The notes under the pieces are model-generated. The model did not search any database, had not been told where the DNA came from, and was given only the letters and a program-made list of their open reading frames with translations. A stretch of DNA of 7,274 bases from DATKZH01 sp964475955 (GTDB taxonomy: Bacteria > Planctomycetota > Planctomycetia > Pirellulales > Thermoguttaceae). Both the position numbers and the translations under genes were made by a program. This document shows positions 1 through 6,281 of this stretch, piece by piece (position 1 is the stretch's first letter; every line of letters begins with the position of its first letter). Location: assembly GCA_964475955.1 (NCBI GenBank), contig CAYYZY010000289.1:1-7274 (forward strand), given 5' to 3'.

Positions 1-1609
1 CGTTGATGATCGCCGTCACCACGCTGGCATCCCCCTCGGTCGTCTCCCACGCGGCGGGATTCTCCATCAGATCATGCTGATACTGTCGTTGTGCGCTCCA
101 GAGCTGGCGCCCGAAAACCCCGTTCTCCGCAGTGAAGAAGAGCGTCGTACCGGAGACCCAGGTATCGAGAGCCCTGAGATGCATCGGGTCGGAGCCGTCG
201 CTGCCCTGGTAGACGTCGTCGACCATTACGGGCGCCGCGGCCGAGTCCTCGTACATCCAAAGCTCGCGCCCGTGGTCCTGCTCGTACGCCGAGAAGAAGA
301 GGGTGCCGCCCGCGTTGGTGAGGTCCTCGGGATCGAAGCTGGCACTGCCGGCGCGCACGTCGGCGACCATCACCGTGCGGGCGCGCGACCCGTCGGATTT
401 CCAGAGCTCCCGCCCGTGGTCCTGCTCGAACGCCGAGAAGGCGACGATACCGCCCACGTCAGTCAGATCCTCGGGATCGGAGCTGACACTGCCGGGGCAG
501 ACGTCGGCGACCATCACCGTGCCGCCGGACGAGCCGTCGGATCTCCAGAGCTCGCGGCCGTGGCTCTCTTCGTACGCGGTGAAGAAGAGCGTGCCGTCTA
601 CGGCGGTCAACTCCTTGGGCCTTGAACTCAGCGTGCCCTCATACAAGTTCTCCGGCGTTGAACTCGTGCTGTGTTCGTAGATGTTCCTGACCATGACCGT
701 CCCGTTGCGCGAGCCGTCGCTCTTCCACAACTCCCGACCGTAGGTCCCCTCCTGGTAGGCCGTGAAAAAGAGGGTGCCGTCCACGTCGGTCAAACTGGTG
801 GGGCTTGAGTTGACGCTGCCCGGAGAGATGTCTCGGAGCATCACCGTGCCGTCGGCGGAACCGTCCGATTTCCAGAGCTCGCGGCCGTGGTCATCCTCGT
901 AGGCCGTAAAGAAGAGCGTGCCGCCTGCCGCGGCCAGGTTCCTGGGGTTCGAGCTCACGCTGCCTTGATGGATGTCCTTGACCATCGCGGGCTCGGCCAC
1001 GGTTGCGACGGCGGAGGCGTCGTACGTCCAGAGCTCGAGCCCGTTGGTCGCGTCGTACTTCGTGAAGAAGAGCGTCTCGTCGACGGCTTCAAGCTGGGGG
1101 GGCTCGGGCGTGCGATCGGCGGGAGCAACGGTGGTGATCATCACGGTGCCGACGCGCGACCCGTCGGTCTTCCACAATTCCCGGCCGCGGGTCTCTTCGT
1201 ACGTGGTGAAGAAGAGCGTGTCGTTCACGGCGGTCAAGTTCGTGGGATTGGAGCCGACGGTGCCGCGATAGACGTCTTTGACCAGCTCCGTGCCGGCTTC
1301 TGAGCCGTCGGTCCCCCAAAGCTCCATGCCATGGGCGTAGTCGTCGGCGGCGAAGTAGCTGATCCCGTTGATTTCGACCATTTCCGTGACGTCCGCCGCC
1401 TCGAGCGGGGGCAAATCCGTCAGTTGCTGGAGAGCCACGGTCAACAGCCGCCGGTCTTCCAGCGGCTCGAGGCGCAGGCGCTTGGAACCGTGGCTTGGGC
1501 GGTGGCGGGGCCTTCGCCGATGCGTCGACGAGGGTCGCCGACGAAGGGCCGAACCTCGTTCTTCGCGGGAATGGGCGAACCGGCGCAGTCCAGAAAACCA
1601 GAGAGCCAT
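1..1609 (-). CDS. LEPR-XLL exported protein with ELWxSDGT repeats (C-terminus beyond left edge)
   Basis: This frame is open from an ATG at 1609 to the left edge, giving 536 codons in the window; the C-terminus is missing. The start is set by a strong GGAGGT ribosome site at 1623-1618, 8 nt upstream. Residues 1-46 are Arg-rich. Residues 47-57 read LEPLEDRRLLT, the LEPR-XLL signature found near the N-terminus of many large planctomycete exported or surface proteins. From about residue 60 the protein consists of nine repeats of the form LTxVDGTLFFTAYExxxGRELWKSDGS, with the conserved ELW tryptophan at residues 98, 146, 194, 246, 295, 355, 403, 451 and 504. Such ELWxSDGT repeats occur in large extracellular bacterial proteins; a blade-like beta fold is my inference. 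Repeats 3, 8 and 9 are diverged (LELWTYDAS, RELWMYEDS, RQLWSAQRQ). Cell-surface or secreted location is inferred from the signature; ligand and role are unknown. The first codons of the gene face the nitroreductase gene across a 572-bp gap. Confidence 0.93.
   Translation of the reverse strand, partial: MALWFSGLRRFAHSREERGSALRRRPSSTHRRRPRHRPSHGSKRLRLEPLEDRRLLTVALQQLTDLPPLEAADVTEMVEINGISYFAADDYAHGMELWGTDGSEAGTELVKDVYRGTVGSNPTNLTAVNDTLFFTTYEETRGRELWKTDGSRVGTVMITTVAPADRTPEPPQLEAVDETLFFTKYDATNGLELWTYDASAVATVAEPAMVKDIHQGSVSSNPRNLAAAGGTLFFTAYEDDHGRELWKSDGSADGTVMLRDISPGSVNSSPTSLTDVDGTLFFTAYQEGTYGRELWKSDGSRNGTVMVRNIYEHSTSSTPENLYEGTLSSRPKELTAVDGTLFFTAYEESHGRELWRSDGSSGGTVMVADVCPGSVSSDPEDLTDVGGIVAFSAFEQDHGRELWKSDGSRARTVMVADVRAGSASFDPEDLTNAGGTLFFSAYEQDHGRELWMYEDSAAAPVMVDDVYQGSDGSDPMHLRALDTWVSGTTLFFTAENGVFGRQLWSAQRQYQHDLMENPAAWETTEGDASVVTAIIN
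85..1330 (-). repeat. Nine tandem ~48-residue ELWxSDGT protein repeats
   Basis: These are in-frame coding repeats inside the LEPR-XLL gene. The spacing between successive ELW tryptophans is 48, 48, 52, 49, 60, 48, 48 and 53 residues, a basic period of about 144 bp. The best conserved blocks are GRELWKSDGS, GTVMV and GTLFFTAYE. Repeats 4 to 7 are the most alike, while the first, third, eighth and ninth have drifted, which suggests that the central units were duplicated most recently. Confidence 0.9.
608..679 (-). repeat. 12-residue tandem duplication inside repeat 5-6 linker
   Basis: Residues 311-322 (YEHSTSSTPENL) are followed directly by residues 323-334 (YEGTLSSRPKEL). The two 36-bp segments, 679-644 and 643-608, match at 23 of 36 bases by my hand count. 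This accounts exactly for the 60-residue spacing seen here instead of the usual 48. It looks like an in-frame slippage or unequal-crossover duplication of the SSxPxxL strand. Confidence 0.75.
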
Positions 1610-1617
1610 GGGCGGAC

Positions 1618-1623
1618 ACCTCC
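1618..1623 (-). promoter_or_regulatory. Ribosome binding site of the LEPR-XLL gene
   Basis: GGAGGT on the minus strand sits 8 nt before the ATG at 1609. It is a near-perfect anti-Shine-Dalgarno match. It decides the start, because no other ATG, GTG or TTG codon occurs between this ATG and the LEPLEDRRLLT motif in frame. Confidence 0.8.
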
Positions 1624-1822
1624 AAAGGTTCGATGGGAGATCGGTCTTCGTACTACAGCGCAAGATCAACCAACGGCCGACTTCGACGTGAAGCGGGACA
1701 AAACGCGGAATCACTCTGGGACATCTGGACACCGCTCCAGGCTGCCCAATCCCGCATCCGAGTCGAACCTGCGCTGTCGTATTAGGGGCCCGGGCAGGGC
1801 TTCTCTAAACAGCCCATACCTC

Positions 1823-1838
1823 CCCGTTGAACAACGGG
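1823..1838. promoter_or_regulatory. 16-bp perfect palindrome, possible operator
   Basis: CCCGTTGAACAACGGG is two 7-base arms around a central AA. A two-base loop is too tight for a stable full hairpin, so a dimeric regulator site is a more natural reading than a terminator. It does not match any operator consensus I know. Its position between divergent genes would allow control of either. Chance occurrence in GC-rich DNA cannot be excluded. Confidence 0.3.
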
Positions 1839-2181
1839 CGAGGAAAACGAGCCCCGATATTTGCGTGAAACGAGGGTGAAGAGCTGAGGGCCGCCGCTTA
1901 TAGTGTTCCAGGCCGAAGCGTTCAAGGGCAATTCCTCCACGAGGCGGCCGGCCGGCGACGCCGCGTGCCTCGAACGCCCCCCGCGCCCTCGCCGTCCCGC
2001 CAGCCCGTCGGCCGCATCGCCGCCGCACCATCCCTGGGCGACCGCTTGGGCACGGCCCGATCGGCGGGGCGGCCGGGGCGACGAGCGGCGCTTGCCGCCG
2101 GGCGGGTGGCTGCCTATGCTTGCCATCGAGTCCCTCGAACGCGGCCCGACCGAACAGGGCATCCACCAGCCGGAGCACGTT

Positions 2182-2940
2182 ATGGCCAACCCGTCGGAGC
2201 TGGACCGTTATCGCGAGTTCCTCAAAGACACGATCCGCCAGCGCATCGATTTTTCGCAGACCGGGCAGAGCCGCCGGATCGAGCCGCCCCCGCCCGAAAA
2301 GCCCGCGCCCCCCGATGCCCCGCGCATCGATCTCGTCCCGCCAGACGGCTGGAGCGAGATCGGCCGGGTCGACCTGGTGGCGGCCATGCGCAACCGCAAG
2401 AGCCGACGCACGTTCAAGCCCGACCCGCTCTCGCTCGAGGAGGTCTCGTTTCTCCTCTGGGCGACGCAGGGGGCCCGGCAGCGGATCGACCGCTTCACGG
2501 CGCTTCGCACGGTGCCGTCGGCCGGCGCCCGGCACGCGCTGGAGACCTACCTCTGTGTGTTCCGCGTCGACGGCGTCGATCCCGGCTTCTACCGCTACCT
2601 GCCGCTGGAGCACCAGTTGGTGTTCGAGTTCGCCGAACCGAGGGCGTCGCAGCGCATGGCCGAGGCGACGTTGGGCCAATCGTTCACGGGCCGCTCGGCC
2701 GTGACGTTCCTCTGGACCACCATCCCCCGCCGCATGGAATGGCGCTACGACCTGGCCGCCCACAAAGTGATCGCCGTCGACGTAGGCCACGCCTGCCAGA
2801 ACCTCTACCTCGCCTGCGAGGCCATCGGCGCGGGCACCTGCGCGGTCGCGGCCTACCACCAGCAATTGATCGACGAACTCCTCCGGGTCGACGGCCGAGA
2901 GGAGTTCACCATCTACCTGGCCCCCGTGGGAAAGGTGTAG
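2182..2940 (+). CDS. SagB/ThcOx-type FMN nitroreductase, stand-alone
   Basis: This 252-residue protein is a cytosolic flavin-dependent oxidoreductase of the nitroreductase fold, in the SagB/ThcOx subfamily that includes azoline-oxidising dehydrogenases of RiPP biosynthesis. The start is the ATG at 2182, preceded by GGAG at 2172-2175 (6-nt gap). An in-frame ATG at 2116 adds 22 residues with no good ribosome site and was not chosen. Residues 1-60 form the usual N-terminal extension of this subfamily (RYREFLKDTIR, then a Pro-rich linker). RNRKSRRTF at 70-78 is the expected FMN-phosphate contact. Further family blocks are SLEEVSFLLWATQG (84-97), RTVPSAGARHALETYL (109-124), YRYLPLEHQLV (137-147), MEWRY (185-189), GHACQNLYLA (202-211) and YLAPVGKV (245-252). 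Length and motifs look intact. No cyclodehydratase or precursor peptide is nearby, so the substrate is unknown. It lies 39 bp before the glycosidase, likely in the same transcript. Confidence 0.93.
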   Translation: MANPSELDRYREFLKDTIRQRIDFSQTGQSRRIEPPPPEKPAPPDAPRIDLVPPDGWSEIGRVDLVAAMRNRKSRRTFKPDPLSLEEVSFLLWATQGARQRIDRFTALRTVPSAGARHALETYLCVFRVDGVDPGFYRYLPLEHQLVFEFAEPRASQRMAEATLGQSFTGRSAVTFLWTTIPRRMEWRYDLAAHKVIAVDVGHACQNLYLACEAIGAGTCAVAAYHQQLIDELLRVDGREEFTIYLAPVGKV

Positions 2941-2979
2941 AAACCCCCATTCGATCGGCAGCATCCAGGAGAAGCACCG

Positions 2980-4893
2980 ATGAGGACTTCCATATTGCTC
3001 ACCGTCACCGCAGCCCTCCTGATCGGAACCCAAACGGCCGTTGCCGCGACGCTCGAACCGGTCGACGTGGCCGGCTTCTTCGTCACGCCCGATCGGCCGG
3101 CCGTGCTTCGGTGGCGGATCGAGTCGGCGCCATTGGAGGGGCCCGTCGAGGCCGCCGTTCGCGACTACGCGGATCGGGTCGTTGCCAGGACTCCCGCAAG
3201 CCTTACGGCCGACGGTCGGCTCGAGCTGCCCGTGAAGCTGTCGCCCGGCTTCTACGAGGTCGAGCTACCGGCCGTCGGGCAGCGATTCGGGGTCGTATCG
3301 CTGGCGGCGTTTGACGGCGAGCGGGACCCCTTCTTCTCGATCGACGCCGCCATGTCGTGGTTGGTCCGCGATGACGACGCGCTGCGCGCGAGCCTGATCC
3401 GGGCGCTCGAGCGAAGCGGCCTGTTCATGGCGCGCGAGCGGCTCAACTGGGCCCAGATCAACCCGGCCAAAGGGGAATGGGACTGGGATACCCCGCTGCA
3501 CTATGAGACGCTCCGGAAGACCTACGCTCGGCACGGCGTCGACGTGCTGGAGATGTTCCACGGCACGACGCGCTGGGCGGGCGCGGTCGAGAAATACCCG
3601 GACGACCTCGTCGGCACCGCCGGGGCGTGGCGCAAGATCGGCCGCCGCTGGAACCCCACCTGGGGGGCGATGGAGGTGTGGAACGAGCCCGACATCTTCT
3701 TCGGCGGCAACCTGCCGGCCGACCAGTACGTGCCGCTGGTGCGAACGGTCGCCCACGCGTTCGATGAGGCCGGGATCGACGTGCCGCTGGTCGGCGGCGT
3801 GTTCGCCCACCATCTCCCGCCGTATCTCGACAACGCCGCGCGAAACGGCCTCGTCGACCTGGTCGACGTGGTCAGCTTCCACACCTACGGCCGGGCCCCC
3901 GGCATGGAAGACCTCATCGGCAAGTACCGCGGGTGGCTGGCGGACCACGGCCGGCCCGCCAAGCCGCTTTGGCTCACCGAGTGCGGCCGTCCGTGGCGGC
4001 GCGGCCCGGACCGCCCCCCGGCCGAGCAGGACGCCGTCAGCGCGCTCGACGTCACGATGAAGGCCGTCGAGTCGCGGGCCGGCGGCGTCGCCCGGTACTT
4101 CGCCTTCGTCTACCCCTTCTACGAGGAGCGCGAGAACAACTTCGGCATGACGGGCCGCCGGGGCACGCCGCTCCGCTCCATGGCGGCCTACGCCCGGCTC
4201 GCCTCGGTCCTCGCCCACAAACGCTACCTGGGCGACCTGCGCTGCGACAGCCCGGCCGTGCAGCGCGCCCGCGTGTTCGGCGACGACCGCGAGACGGTCG
4301 CCGTCCTCTACACGGGCACCGCCGACGCCGATGCGAAGCTCAAGCTCGACGTGCCGGCGATCCGCGTCGAGGGCATCGACGGGCGCGCGCTGACGACCAG
4401 CGACGACGGCACCGTGCCCGACGGCCTGGTCTACGTCTGGCTCCAGCGCGACCGGCTCGGCGACCGGCTCCAAACCGACACGTCGGCCATGCGCCTCTGG
4501 TCGCTCGGCCGGCAGGAGTCGTTGGGGCGGAAGTCGCCGCCGCCGATCGTGCTCCGCTACCAGTTCGATCGCGACGTGGTCGAGGCCAAGTCGGAGGGGT
4601 ACCGCTTGAAAGACGGGATCCCCGAAGTGCTTCCGCTGAGCGTGCGCGTGTTCAACCTGTCGCCGGAGCCGAAGGCGTTGCGCGTGGAGTTGGCGTTTGC
4701 GCCGGCAGGCGCCCGCGTGCCCGGGGCGGAAACGAGATCGATCCGCGTCCCCGCGGAAGCATCGGTCGACGCGAGCTGGCGCGTCGACCTGCGCCCTGCC
4801 TTCCAGGCCGCCGAACGGCTGACGGCGAAGGTGGCGGCCACGAGCGGGACCTCGGGGCCGGCCGCCGTGCTGGAGTTCGACCTCGCCCGATAG
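2980..4893 (+). CDS. Secreted clan GH-A-like glycoside hydrolase, family not assigned
   Basis: This 637-residue protein starts at the ATG at 2980, with AGGAG at 2967-2971 (8-nt gap). Residues 1-22 are a Sec signal peptide: R2, a hydrophobic core at 5-16, and a likely cut after AVA (20-22). Residues ~23-110 look like a beta-sandwich domain. Residues ~115-425 look like a TIM-barrel catalytic domain with RERLNWAQINP (152-162), the acid/base motif WNEPD (234-238, E236), SFHTYGR (299-305) and the nucleophile motif LTECG (332-336, E334). This pair of glutamates about 100 residues apart is the retaining clan GH-A pattern, and the NEP motif recalls GH5, GH39 and GH51. Residues ~430-637 form one or two further beta domains, with a strand-rich C-terminus (SVRVFNLS, RVELAF). 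The enzyme would hydrolyse an extracellular or periplasmic polysaccharide. Family and substrate are not identifiable by eye. Its neighbours are the nitroreductase upstream and a convergent Gfo/Idh/MocA gene. Confidence 0.85.
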   Translation: MRTSILLTVTAALLIGTQTAVAATLEPVDVAGFFVTPDRPAVLRWRIESAPLEGPVEAAVRDYADRVVARTPASLTADGRLELPVKLSPGFYEVELPAVGQRFGVVSLAAFDGERDPFFSIDAAMSWLVRDDDALRASLIRALERSGLFMARERLNWAQINPAKGEWDWDTPLHYETLRKTYARHGVDVLEMFHGTTRWAGAVEKYPDDLVGTAGAWRKIGRRWNPTWGAMEVWNEPDIFFGGNLPADQYVPLVRTVAHAFDEAGIDVPLVGGVFAHHLPPYLDNAARNGLVDLVDVVSFHTYGRAPGMEDLIGKYRGWLADHGRPAKPLWLTECGRPWRRGPDRPPAEQDAVSALDVTMKAVESRAGGVARYFAFVYPFYEERENNFGMTGRRGTPLRSMAAYARLASVLAHKRYLGDLRCDSPAVQRARVFGDDRETVAVLYTGTADADAKLKLDVPAIRVEGIDGRALTTSDDGTVPDGLVYVWLQRDRLGDRLQTDTSAMRLWSLGRQESLGRKSPPPIVLRYQFDRDVVEAKSEGYRLKDGIPEVLPLSVRVFNLSPEPKALRVELAFAPAGARVPGAETRSIRVPAEASVDASWRVDLRPAFQAAERLTAKVAATSGTSGPAAVLEFDLAR

Positions 4894-4900
4894 CGAGGTC
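4879..4900 (+). terminator. Hairpin spanning the glycosidase stop codon
   Basis: GACCTCGC (4879-4886) and GCGAGGTC (4893-4900) form a perfect 8-bp stem around the loop CCGATA. The TAG stop at 4891-4893 sits at the loop/stem junction. The downstream tract TTCCTGTCC is only weakly T-rich, so intrinsic termination is plausible but not certain. The 22-bp convergent gap to the oxidoreductase stop leaves little other room for a terminator. Confidence 0.5.
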
Positions 4901-4915
4901 TTCCTGTCCGGGCAT

Positions 4916-6049
4916 CTACACCGAGACCCACCTTTCCTCCCGGTGGCTCCGCAGGATGGCCTCGCAGAGGACGACTTCCCGGTGGCCGGCGGCGAAGGTG
5001 GGCTCGCCGGCCCGGCCGGACTGGATCGCGTCGTAGAACGCGCGGAAGCACTGCTTGAACGTGTCGGGGAAGCCCTCGTTGTGCCCGCCGGGGTAGCTGA
5101 CGAAGCGGCGCGGCAGATCGGAGACCAGGGCCGGGTCGCGGAGCAGGAGTTCGTTGGGCCGGTCGCGGCGCCCCACCCAAAGCTCGTTGGGCGATTCGCT
5201 GTTCCAGGCCAGGGCGCACTTCGACGCGGAGATCTCGTAGCGCAGGCAGTTCTTCCTGCCCGCGGTCACCTGGGAGACGTGCAGGCAGCCGCGCGCGCCG
5301 CCGCGGAAGCGGAAGAGGATCGAGCCGTAGTCGTCGGTGGTGATCTCGACCGGCTCCCGCTCCACCTCTCCGCTCATCTTGCCGGCGAACGTGGCCACTT
5401 CGCCGGTGGGCCGGTTGCGCACCTTGTGCACGGTGTGCAGGTCGGCCAGAACGGCTTTAACCTCCAGGCCGGTGATCGAGAAGACGAGGTCCATCCAGTG
5501 GGTGCCGATATCGGCCACCGCGCGAAGCTCGCCCCCCTGCTCGGCCAGCACGCGCCAGTTGTAGTCGGTGTCGTGCAGCAGCCAGTCCTGGACGTAGCTC
5601 CCGTTGACGGCGTAGACGTCGCCCAGCTCGCCGCGGCGGGCCATCTCCCGGGCTTCGAGGTTCACCGGGTAGAAGCGGATGTTGTAGCACACGCCCGCCG
5701 CCTTGCCCGACTTCTCGGCCAGCTCGACCAGTTCGGCCGTCTGGTCCGACCGCATGGCCAGCGGCTTCTCGCACATCACGTGCTTGCCGGCGGCCAGCGC
5801 CTTCTTGGCCATCTCGTAGTGCAGCACGTTGGGGACGGCCAGGTGGACGCTCCCGACCTCCGGATCGGCCAGCATCTCGTCGTAGCTCGCGTACGCCTTG
5901 GCCAGCCCCAGGGCCTCGGCCGCCGACTGCGACTCGTCCCGGTCGACCCCCAGCACGCCCGTGACGCGGACCCCCAACCTCCGCAGGGCCTCCACGTGCA
6001 CCGGCCCAATCAACCCCGCCCCGGCGACGGCGGCCGCGATATTGTACAT
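4916..6049 (-). CDS. Gfo/Idh/MocA family NAD(P)-dependent oxidoreductase
   Basis: This 377-residue protein is of normal length for the family. The start is the ATG at 6049, with AGGAG at 6060-6056 (6-nt gap). The N-terminal Rossmann domain begins AVAGAGLIG, with the GxGxxG dinucleotide-binding loop at residues 10-15. HVMCEKP (90-96) carries the conserved EKP whose lysine contacts cofactor and substrate. NIRFYP (123-128) and the ADIGTHWMD block (179-187), with D180 and H184 in the usual catalytic positions, lie in the C-terminal alpha/beta domain. There is no signal peptide or Tat motif, so it is cytosolic, unlike many planctomycete paralogues that are exported. Family members oxidise or reduce sugars, inositols or sugar nucleotides; the substrate cannot be told from motifs. 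It converges on the glycosidase gene and is separated from the upstream membrane genes by the repeat island, so it probably has its own promoter. Confidence 0.95.
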   Translation of the reverse strand: MYNIAAAVAGAGLIGPVHVEALRRLGVRVTGVLGVDRDESQSAAEALGLAKAYASYDEMLADPEVGSVHLAVPNVLHYEMAKKALAAGKHVMCEKPLAMRSDQTAELVELAEKSGKAAGVCYNIRFYPVNLEAREMARRGELGDVYAVNGSYVQDWLLHDTDYNWRVLAEQGGELRAVADIGTHWMDLVFSITGLEVKAVLADLHTVHKVRNRPTGEVATFAGKMSGEVEREPVEITTDDYGSILFRFRGGARGCLHVSQVTAGRKNCLRYEISASKCALAWNSESPNELWVGRRDRPNELLLRDPALVSDLPRRFVSYPGGHNEGFPDTFKQCFRAFYDAIQSGRAGEPTFAAGHREVVLCEAILRSHREERWVSV

Positions 6050-6114
6050 CTGGTTCTCCTTCGTGACGTGTGCTCGATTCGTAGAGCGCGTGAAACGCAG
6101 CAGCTATTGCGATT

Positions 6115-6131
6115 GGTGCGTTTCCCGCACC
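6115..6131. repeat. REP-like hairpin GGTGCG-TTTCC-CGCACC
   Basis: A perfect 6-bp stem (6115-6120 with 6126-6131) encloses a 5-base loop. On the minus strand it reads GTAGGGTGCGGGAAACGCACC in full, from 6135 to 6115. The GTAGGGTGCG...CGCACC framework resembles a dispersed palindromic repeat I remember from many bacterial genomes; this was not checked. It lies 66 bp upstream of the Gfo/Idh/MocA start and 11 bp from the larger palindrome. Confidence 0.5.
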
Positions 6132-6142
6132 CTACGGTCCTT

Positions 6143-6280
6143 CTAGCCCCCATTTCTCACCAGCCGGTAAGACTGAACAACAGGGCGCCCACACCAACCC
6201 GAAGCGCAAGCGACGCGAAGTGCAAGCCAGGGCCTCGCTTGCGCTTCGGGTTGGTGTGGCTGGTGAGAAATGCGGGCTAG
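6143..6280. repeat. 138-bp imperfect palindrome with NPKRKR-type planctomycete repeat
   Basis: The outer arms, 6143-6165 (CTAGCCC...ACCAGCC) and 6258-6280 (GGCTGGTG...GGGCTAG), pair over 23 bases with one mismatch. The inner arms, 6190-6213 and 6235-6258, pair perfectly over 24 bases; the left inner arm starts CACACCAACCCGAAGCGC. The right arm is continuous (46 nt), whereas the left is split by about 24 extra bases (6166-6189). The loop is 21 bases (6214-6234). No transposase or ORF lies inside. It looks like a non-autonomous dispersed repeat (MITE- or REP-type) or an inverted duplication of one. It may act as a terminator for the membrane-protein transcript, whose stop codon lies 2 bp outside the right arm. 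Confidence 0.8.
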
Positions 6281-6281
6281 A

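Larger units (their letters stand above)
1610..2181. other. 572-bp divergent intergenic region
   Basis: This lies between the divergent LEPR-XLL gene (minus) and nitroreductase gene (plus) and must contain both promoters. I find no ORF here with protein-like composition: the open frames are Arg/Pro/Ala-rich shadows. Visible structure is limited to the palindrome CCCGTTGAACAACGGG at 1823-1838 and a 5-bp stem GGGCT (1797-1801) / AGCCC (1811-1815). Both lie 190-230 bp upstream of the LEPR-XLL start and more than 340 bp upstream of the nitroreductase start. A lone AT-rich hexamer (TTATAGT at 1898-1904) could be a -10 element for the plus strand, but no matching -35 box is visible at normal spacing. 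I assign no promoter. Confidence 0.6.

Noticed and set aside
85..1330. Possible CRISPR-like or noncoding tandem repeats with ~144-bp period
   Set aside because: The repeats are in-frame and conserved at protein level, with variation at third positions, so they are coding repeats.
1089..1625. Minus-strand ORF of 178 codons overlapping the 5' end of the LEPR-XLL gene
   Set aside because: It is the out-of-phase reading of the repeat gene, and the correct frame gives LEPLEDRRLLT and ELW repeats after a good ribosome site.
1760..1769. GGTTCGACTC on the minus strand, resembling a tRNA/tmRNA T-loop
   Set aside because: The flanking bases do not form a T-stem, and no acceptor, D or anticodon arms are present.
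2116..2181. Upstream ATG extending the nitroreductase by 22 residues
   Set aside because: It lacks a convincing ribosome site, while the ATG at 2182 has GGAG at a 6-nt gap and begins at the usual N-terminus of the subfamily.
1903..2181. Possible RiPP precursor peptide upstream of the SagB-type gene
   Set aside because: The open frames here are Pro/Arg-rich with no leader/core pattern, no Cys/Ser/Thr-rich core and no separate ribosome site.
1711..3033. Minus-strand ORF of 440 codons opposite the nitroreductase gene
   Set aside because: Its sequence is Arg/Gly/Ala-rich with no family motifs, and the plus strand encodes a complete SagB-type protein; it is a shadow of G/C-biased third positions.
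3265..4473. Minus-strand ORF of 402 codons opposite the glycosidase gene
   Set aside because: Low-complexity Val/Ala/Gly/Arg composition, and the opposite strand has signal peptide and catalytic motifs.
4943..6280. Plus-strand ORF of 445 codons opposite the Gfo/Idh/MocA gene
   Set aside because: No recognisable motifs and biased composition; it also runs into the palindrome, ending at the TAG of its outer arm.
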